The notes below the pieces were generated by a model. That model was not told the DNA's origin. It saw nothing but the letters and a program-made list of their open reading frames with translations, and made no database searches. A stretch of DNA of 5,653 bases, taken from NCBI GenBank assembly GCA_017860725.1, contig JAGDMX010000195.1, forward strand, positions 1 to 5,653. The letters run 5' to 3'. Positions 1-3,211 of this stretch are shown one piece after another. The position numbers and the translations under genes were made by a program. The DNA comes from Chloroflexota bacterium. Lineage in GTDB: Bacteria > Chloroflexota > Anaerolineae > Anaerolineales > UBA4823. The first letter of the stretch is position 1, and the number at the start of each line of letters is the position of its first letter.

Positions 1-719
1 TCGGCGTAGTCACTTGTCGGATTCAGGAAGATGCCCGATCCGGAGTCACCGCCGCAGCCGGCACCGTGATTATCGGAGGGATTGTTGCCCAGGATCAACC
101 ACAGCGGGTCTTGGGTGCCTACTGCGCCCACACTGGGGTTGAAGCGCTGCTCGGACACTTTGCGGATGAATTCAAAGTTGCGGGTGTAGGGTCCACCGCC
201 CACATTGACTCCATCCTGCCCGTAGCCGACATCGTAAAAGCGCTCGGCGGTCTGACCGGTGGTGCCGATCAACTCATCCACCAGGCTCGGATAGGGCAGC
301 GCCGCCGGGGTGATCCCGGCAACCGGCTCATCCAAAAACGCCAGGCCATAATCGGCGGTGAAGGGCCAGTTGGCCTCCACGTAACTCGGGTGCGTCGCCC
401 AGCTATGGGAAAGGTACCAGGTCCCGCCAGTGATCTCCCAGGTAGCCGGGTCGACACTTGCCTCCGGATCGAATGTCACCCATACCTCGGTGATTCCACT
501 CGCCGGGTCCTCCCAGAAACTGGTGCAGTGCCCGGCTGTCAGCACCACATCCTCATCGATCAGTGTGCCAGAGCAGAAAGTATAGCCTGGCACCAGCAAC
601 AGCGCCCCGTAAGGATGTCCATCGCCATCCGGTTGCCCACCGGTGACCGCGCCGGCAGGGAAGATGGCGACCAAAGCTAGAATCAAAGCGATCACAATCG
701 GAATCAGTTTCTTTTTCAT
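1..719 (-). CDS. Secreted chymotrypsin-fold (S1) serine protease, 3' end cut by window edge
   Basis: Reading the minus strand from the ATG at 719 gives 239 residues with no stop before the window edge. Residues 1-24 form a classic signal peptide: KKK at the N-terminus, a hydrophobic stretch (about 5-20), then PAGA with a small-x-small cleavage site, so the enzyme is exported. The catalytic triad of family S1 is visible: His64 in TAGHC, Asp123 in DYGLA, and Ser226 in CGGDSGS. Cys49 and Cys65 match the conserved disulfide around the histidine. The mature start VTGGQ resembles the IVGG start of active S1 enzymes. The residue six before Ser226, which sets specificity in trypsin (Asp189), is Ala220, so cleavage after Lys/Arg is not expected. 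AGGAGG seven bases upstream fixes the start. Substrate is unknown. About the last 20-60 residues, and any C-terminal extra domain, lie outside the window. Confidence 0.9.
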   Translation of the reverse strand, partial: MKKKLIPIVIALILALVAIFPAGAVTGGQPDGDGHPYGALLLVPGYTFCSGTLIDEDVVLTAGHCTSFWEDPASGITEVWVTFDPEASVDPATWEITGGTWYLSHSWATHPSYVEANWPFTADYGLAFLDEPVAGITPAALPYPSLVDELIGTTGQTAERFYDVGYGQDGVNVGGGPYTRNFEFIRKVSEQRFNPSVGAVGTQDPLWLILGNNPSDNHGAGCGGDSGSGIFLNPTSDYA

Positions 720-726
720 GTTTTAT

Positions 727-732
727 CCTCCT
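727..732 (-). promoter_or_regulatory. Ribosome binding site of the protease gene
   Basis: On the minus strand the sequence reads AGGAGG followed by seven bases and then ATG at 719. This is a full-consensus Shine-Dalgarno sequence at ideal spacing. It decides the start codon and puts the signal peptide at the N-terminus. Confidence 0.85.
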
Positions 733-756
733 GTTTGAATGAGAAAACCTGTTACG

Positions 757-773
757 GCCTTGAATTTCAAGGC
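757..773. repeat. 17-bp perfect palindrome in the protease leader
   Basis: GCCTTGAA (757-764), one central base, then TTCAAGGC (766-773) form a perfect 8-bp inverted repeat. It lies downstream of the predicted protease transcription start and upstream of the ribosome binding site. It could be an operator for a dimeric repressor acting as a roadblock, or a small mRNA hairpin; a one-base loop would force some end pairs open, which favours the DNA-site reading. No regulator can be named from the sequence. Confidence 0.5.
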
Positions 774-807
774 ACTCCAATATAGCCCCGCATCGACCTA
801 CACTCAT

Positions 808-836
808 AAAATAGCACGGTTAGGTGATTGAGTCAA
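808..836 (-). promoter_or_regulatory. Sigma70-type promoter of the protease gene
   Basis: Minus strand: -35 TTGACT (831-836), a 17-bp spacer, and -10 TATTTT (808-813). Five of six -35 bases and four of six -10 bases match the consensus, and the spacer is optimal. Transcription should start near 801, leaving a leader of about 80 nt that contains the 757-773 palindrome and the ribosome binding site. Confidence 0.65.
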
Positions 837-876
837 GAGTGATTTATTTGCCTTTGAAGTAACTCCCGCCGATCCC

Positions 877-896
877 CTGATTTAGCATCAGTTTTT
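877..896. repeat. Short inverted repeat at the GNAT -35 region
   Basis: CTGAT (877-881) and ATCAG (887-891) flank five bases that overlap the candidate -35 box of the acetyltransferase promoter. TTTTT follows at 892-896. The 5-bp stem is too weak for a convincing terminator. A binding site for a regulator is possible but unproven. Confidence 0.25.
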
Positions 897-910
897 GATT
901 GCGCTATACT
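882..910 (+). promoter_or_regulatory. Candidate promoter of the GNAT gene, possibly giving a leaderless mRNA
   Basis: A -10 box TATACT (905-910) lies 17 bp after TTAGCA (882-887), a four-of-six match to the -35 consensus. The start codon ATG is at 919, only eight bases after the -10 box, so transcription would begin at or within a few bases of the ATG. No Shine-Dalgarno sequence is present in the AT-rich bases before the ATG. Both points agree with leaderless translation, but the start site is inferred, not observed. Confidence 0.5.
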
Positions 911-918
911 AATATTAT

Positions 919-1965
919 ATGAGCTCAACGTTCACCATCCGCCCCGTCCAGCCGGACGACAGCCCGGCGCTGGCAGCCTTGATCCAGGCTACACCCTCCC
1001 TCGGACAGATATCCTTCACCTACAAGTATCTGGCAGATGTGATTGCCGTCCACCAGGCTTTATCGCCAGGCTTTGACGGCCTGGTTGCTTTGGAAGGGGA
1101 GACGATCGTCGGCCTGGTGTTTGGCGAGCGTTTAGACGTCCAATATGCGGGGGGTGTGCGCCCGGCTGGCTATATCTCCAACTTGCGTGTCCACCCCGAC
1201 TATCGCAGACAGGGCATCGCGCACAGCCTGGCGGCATATGGACTGCCCTACGCCGAGAATATCCTCGGGCAGGATGGTCTGCTGTATGCCGCCGTGCCCG
1301 CCGGCAACCTGAGTGAAGCGCTCTTATCCACCTACAATTTCCACACCACCCAGCCTATCCAGGGTGGCGCGGTGCCTATGCGTGGCACTCCGCCGCGTGA
1401 TCTGCCGGGAATTTCCGTGCGCCCCGCCTTCCCCTCTGACCTACCCTCCCTGGCGGATGGTATGAACCGTTTCTATAAAGACCACATCCTATGGAGCCCG
1501 GTCAGCCCCTCCTCGCTGGCCGCTTTCCTGGAACAACAAGCTGCCGAGGTACGCCCTAACCAGCTCTACCTGGCCGAACGCGCTGGTCAGATCGTCGCTG
1601 GGCTGAGCACCTCCGACCGCACCAATCTTGTGCGCATGCACATTGCCCACGCCCCCGTCTACCTGCACCTGCTGGGTGCACTGTTGGGCGTGCTGCCAGC
1701 CACTGGCAGCTTACGCAGTCTGACCGTGCGCCATGTTTGGTATGCACCAGGCGAGCAAGAGGCTGCCCGACACCTTTGGCAATCGTTGCGCTATCGGCTC
1801 CGTCATCAGGCCACTTCCCTCGGGATTGCTTTTGACCCGCAGGACTCCCTGGCAGACGTGTTCCAGCTGCCATCCTGGCTACCGCTGGTCTCTGCCCGCT
1901 ACGGCCTGCGCACTACTTTACAGGATGATCCCGACCGCCCGGTGTACTGCCTCGCCGGTCCGTAA
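919..1965 (+). CDS. Two-domain GNAT-family N-acetyltransferase
   Basis: This 348-residue protein should transfer an acetyl group from acetyl-CoA to an amine; the substrate cannot be read from the sequence. The N-terminal domain (about 5-150) starts with the usual IRPVQPDDSPAL and contains GNAT motif A: strand YISNLRVHP (85-93) followed by the acetyl-CoA pyrophosphate loop RRQGIA (96-101). Residues 130-141, NLSEALLSTYNF, fit the later motif B helix. A second, more divergent GNAT-like half starts at SVRPAFPSDLPSL (166-178) and runs to the end; its pyrophosphate loop is not recognisable, so it is probably structural or substrate-binding. The length suits tandem GNAT proteins. It is cytoplasmic, with no signal peptide or membrane segment. 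It is divergent from the protease gene and 63 bp ahead of the merR-type gene, with no obvious terminator between them, so read-through is possible. Confidence 0.85.
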   Translation: MSSTFTIRPVQPDDSPALAALIQATPSLGQISFTYKYLADVIAVHQALSPGFDGLVALEGETIVGLVFGERLDVQYAGGVRPAGYISNLRVHPDYRRQGIAHSLAAYGLPYAENILGQDGLLYAAVPAGNLSEALLSTYNFHTTQPIQGGAVPMRGTPPRDLPGISVRPAFPSDLPSLADGMNRFYKDHILWSPVSPSSLAAFLEQQAAEVRPNQLYLAERAGQIVAGLSTSDRTNLVRMHIAHAPVYLHLLGALLGVLPATGSLRSLTVRHVWYAPGEQEAARHLWQSLRYRLRHQATSLGIAFDPQDSLADVFQLPSWLPLVSARYGLRTTLQDDPDRPVYCLAGP

Positions 1966-1983
1966 GGATTCCAATATTCCCCC

Positions 1984-2014
1984 TTGACATTAACGTAACG
2001 TCATAGTTTATACT
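1984..2014 (+). promoter_or_regulatory. MerR-type promoter with 19-bp spacer and dyad operator
   Basis: A perfect -35 TTGACA (1984-1989) and a -10 TATACT (2009-2014) are separated by 19 bp, two more than usual. An imperfect dyad, TGACATTA (1985-1992) and TAACGTCA (1996-2003), seven of eight bases symmetric with a 3-bp centre, overlaps the -35 and lies in the spacer. MerR-family activators are known to bind dyads in overlong 19-20 bp spacers and twist the DNA to realign the boxes. The promoter drives the adjacent MerR-family gene, so ligand-dependent self-activation is the natural reading. Confidence 0.8.
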
Positions 2015-2021
2015 GTCTTCC

Positions 2022-2026
2022 GGAGG
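2022..2026 (+). promoter_or_regulatory. Ribosome binding site of the MerR/TipAL-type gene
   Basis: GGAGG at 2022-2026 is followed by two ATG codons in tandem, at 2029 and 2032. The spacing is two bases to the first and five to the second, so the second ATG is the more likely start; the protein then begins MKRYTVKQL. Confidence 0.75.
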
Positions 2027-2028
2027 CG

Positions 2029-2793
2029 ATGATGAAACGCTATACGGTTAAACAGCTTGCAGAGCTGGCTAATGTAACCAACCGCACCCTGCACTACTAC
2101 GATCAGATCGGCTTGTTGCTGCCGGCGTCGTATGGCGATAACGGCTATCGCTATTATGACGAGAATGCCGTTTTCCGGCTGCAGCAGATCCTGTTCTTCC
2201 GCGAGCTGGGTTTCAGCCTGGAGCAAATCCATACCATCCTGGAGAGGCCGGATTTCGACCTGCTGCGCGCCCTGGAAAACCACAAGCTTGCCCTGCAGGG
2301 TAAAGCCGAACGCATCAACCGCCTCATCGACACCGTCGATAAGACCATTTTGCATATCAAAGGAGAGATTGAAATGAGTAAGCTGGAATTTTATGAAGGT
2401 TTTGACGAAGAGAAGCAAAAAGAATACACCCATCGCGCTCGTGAGCGCTGGGGCGACGAAGCCATGGCCAGGACCAAAGACTGGAACGCCTACACTCCCG
2501 AGCAGAAGAACGACATCCTGGGCGAAGGTCACGCCATCAACATGGGCATTGTCGCCAACATGGATAAGGGATTCGACAGCCCTGAAGTGCAGTACTGGAT
2601 CGGTCGCTGGCACAACGCCATCAATACCTACTTTTACGACTGCTCGCTGGAGATCTTCGAAGCCTTAGGTCATGGCTATGCGCAAGACCCGGAGTTCACC
2701 GCCTTCTACGAGAACATCCAACCCGGACTGGCTGTCTTCATGGAGCAAGCCATGACCCACTATTGCCGGGTCAAGGCGGGGCAGAGTGGATAA
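2029..2793 (+). CDS. MerR-family transcriptional activator, TipAL type (HTH plus TipAS ligand domain)
   Basis: The protein has 254 residues from the first ATG (253 from the better-spaced ATG at 2032), close to the 253 of Streptomyces TipAL as I recall it. Residues 3-70 are a typical MerR winged helix-turn-helix: YTVKQLAELANVTNRTLHYYDQIGLL, then the wing with GYRYY. Residues about 75-113 form the dimer helix. Residues about 118-250 match the TipAS antibiotic-recognition domain: FDEEKQKEY, RERWG, YDC, then DPEFTAFYENIQPGLAVFM. Family members bind peptide antibiotics or other amphipathic drugs in this domain and activate promoters with 19-bp spacers, as found just upstream. Cys205 in YDC aligns with TipAL Cys207. 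The cysteine seven residues later in TipAL (Cys214), reported to bond thiostrepton, appears replaced by Ala212; this comparison rests on memory. A second start at Met116 may give a 139-residue short form. No resistance gene lies immediately beside it, except possibly the upstream GNAT. Confidence 0.92.
   Translation: MMKRYTVKQLAELANVTNRTLHYYDQIGLLLPASYGDNGYRYYDENAVFRLQQILFFRELGFSLEQIHTILERPDFDLLRALENHKLALQGKAERINRLIDTVDKTILHIKGEIEMSKLEFYEGFDEEKQKEYTHRARERWGDEAMARTKDWNAYTPEQKNDILGEGHAINMGIVANMDKGFDSPEVQYWIGRWHNAINTYFYDCSLEIFEALGHGYAQDPEFTAFYENIQPGLAVFMEQAMTHYCRVKAGQSG
2360..2376 (+). promoter_or_regulatory. Internal ribosome binding site and ATG for a TipAS-like short protein
   Basis: Inside the regulator gene, AAGGAGAG (2360-2367) is followed by six bases and an in-frame ATG at 2374 (Met116). 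Translation from there gives 139 residues, exactly the ligand-binding domain without the DNA-binding half. In Streptomyces lividans, tipA is known to produce TipAS (144 residues) from an internal start near residue 110, at the same domain boundary; TipAS sequesters the drug. The signal here is at least as good as the one at the gene's own start. Production of the short form is an inference. Confidence 0.6.
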
Positions 2794-2843
2794 GGTCATT
2801 TGGTGTTATCCTAATCAGGATCACTACTAATTTCACTTGATTT

Positions 2844-2897
2844 GCAGGGAGGTACCTGCTCCGCCATCATAGGCTGGGCAAGATACCTCCCTGCTTT
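2844..2897 (+). terminator. Probable intrinsic terminator after the MerR/TipAL-type gene
   Basis: GCAGGGAGGTA (2844-2854) and TACCTCCCTGC (2884-2894) are perfect 11-bp complements. Inside the 29-nt loop, GCTCCGCC (2858-2865) can pair with GGCTGGGC (2872-2879) with one wobble and one mismatch, making a long stacked hairpin. TTTAATTACCATTTTA follows, a moderate rather than pure T tract. It lies 50 bp after the regulator's stop codon. A shorter competing hairpin, GCAGG (2844-2848) with CCTGC (2855-2859), is also possible. Confidence 0.6.
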
Positions 2898-2932
2898 AAT
2901 TACCATTTTACCCTCCTAAAATGCCTTCAAGA

Positions 2933-2961
2933 TTGACGGATGATTTTATTATTGCTACAAT
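2933..2961 (+). promoter_or_regulatory. Near-consensus sigma70-type promoter pointing to the sensor gene
   Basis: TTGACG (2933-2938), a 17-bp spacer and TACAAT (2956-2961) each match the consensus at five of six bases. Transcription should begin near 2968 and run through the 3005-3105 palindrome to the sensor start at 3212, giving a leader of roughly 240 nt. The only other candidate closer to the gene, TTGAGA (3131-3136) with TGAAAT (3154-3159), is weaker. Confidence 0.55.
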
Positions 2962-3004
2962 CATCTCAGAGGTTTACTCAAAATTTTCTTATCGGCTATC
3001 TAGG

Positions 3005-3105
3005 TAACGTGAATTCGGGATAAAAGGATTTTAGGTTTATTATGGGCGGCTCCGCCGCCCATAAACCCAAAACACCCCTTTTTTTCTTATCCCGAACTGA
3101 CGTTA
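3005..3105. repeat. 101-bp imperfect palindromic element (MITE-like or terminator-like)
   Basis: The outer arms, 3005-3023 and 3087-3105, are inverted repeats identical at 17 of 19 positions and contain TTCGGGATAA. The core is a perfect 11-bp stem, TTATGGGCGGC (3040-3050) with GCCGCCCATAA (3054-3064), around a TCC loop. The parts between are mostly complementary too, for example GGTTTA against TAAACC, with small bulges. The whole unit can fold into one long hairpin. Terminal inverted repeats without a coding frame suggest a miniature mobile element; the GC-rich core with a later T run (3079-3085) also allows terminator activity. No clear target-site duplication is visible. Confidence 0.65.
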
Positions 3106-3150
3106 AGTAATGAAGTGTGCGGCATCGTTATTGAGACTTCAGCCTACCAT

Positions 3151-3180
3151 GATTGAAATGGGTTTTGCCATTCTTCAATC
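3151..3180 (+). repeat. Hairpin upstream of the sensor gene
   Basis: GATTGAAATGG (3151-3161) pairs with CCAT (3168-3171) and TTCAATC (3174-3180), leaving a 2-base bulge and a 6-base loop GTTTTG. It lies about 30 bases before the sensor start. It could be a leader structure or a binding site; no T tract follows, so it is not a terminator. Confidence 0.35.
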
Positions 3181-3202
3181 AAGTCTGCCACTGCAGTGAT
3201 TA

Positions 3203-3207
3203 GAGGG
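3203..3207 (+). promoter_or_regulatory. Ribosome binding site of the sensor gene
   Basis: GAGGG lies four bases before the ATG at 3212, slightly closer than ideal. An in-frame TGA at 3197-3199 rules out any upstream start, so 3212 is the first possible ATG. Confidence 0.55.
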
Positions 3208-3211
3208 CAAT

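Larger units (their letters stand above)
2794..3211. other. Non-coding, structure-rich spacer between regulator and sensor genes
   Basis: These 418 bases have no convincing gene on either strand. In order they hold a small hairpin ATCCT/AGGAT (2808-2821), a likely terminator (2844-2897), a near-consensus promoter (2933-2961), a 101-bp palindromic element (3005-3105), a hairpin (3151-3180), a 10-bp palindrome CACTGCAGTG (3189-3198) and the sensor gene's ribosome binding site. It is visibly more AT-rich than the flanking genes apart from the palindrome core. Confidence 0.7.

Noticed and set aside
66..680. A 204-codon open frame on the plus strand
   Set aside because: It lies entirely antisense to the protease gene, whose signal peptide, catalytic triad, promoter and ribosome binding site are all present. 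The plus-strand translation has no recognisable motif and no ribosome binding site.
877..896. CTGAT/ATCAG followed by TTTTT as a terminator
   Set aside because: The stem is five AT-rich base pairs and no gene ends just upstream; it overlaps the GNAT promoter, so an operator is the likelier reading if it matters at all.
2008..2613. A 201-codon open frame on the minus strand
   Set aside because: It is antisense to the TipAL-type regulator and arises from the high GC content. The sense strand carries clear family motifs and expression signals.
3042..3110. A 22-codon open frame starting at the ATG in the palindrome core
   Set aside because: It has no ribosome binding site, its start is buried in the stem, and its sequence is dictated by the inverted repeat.
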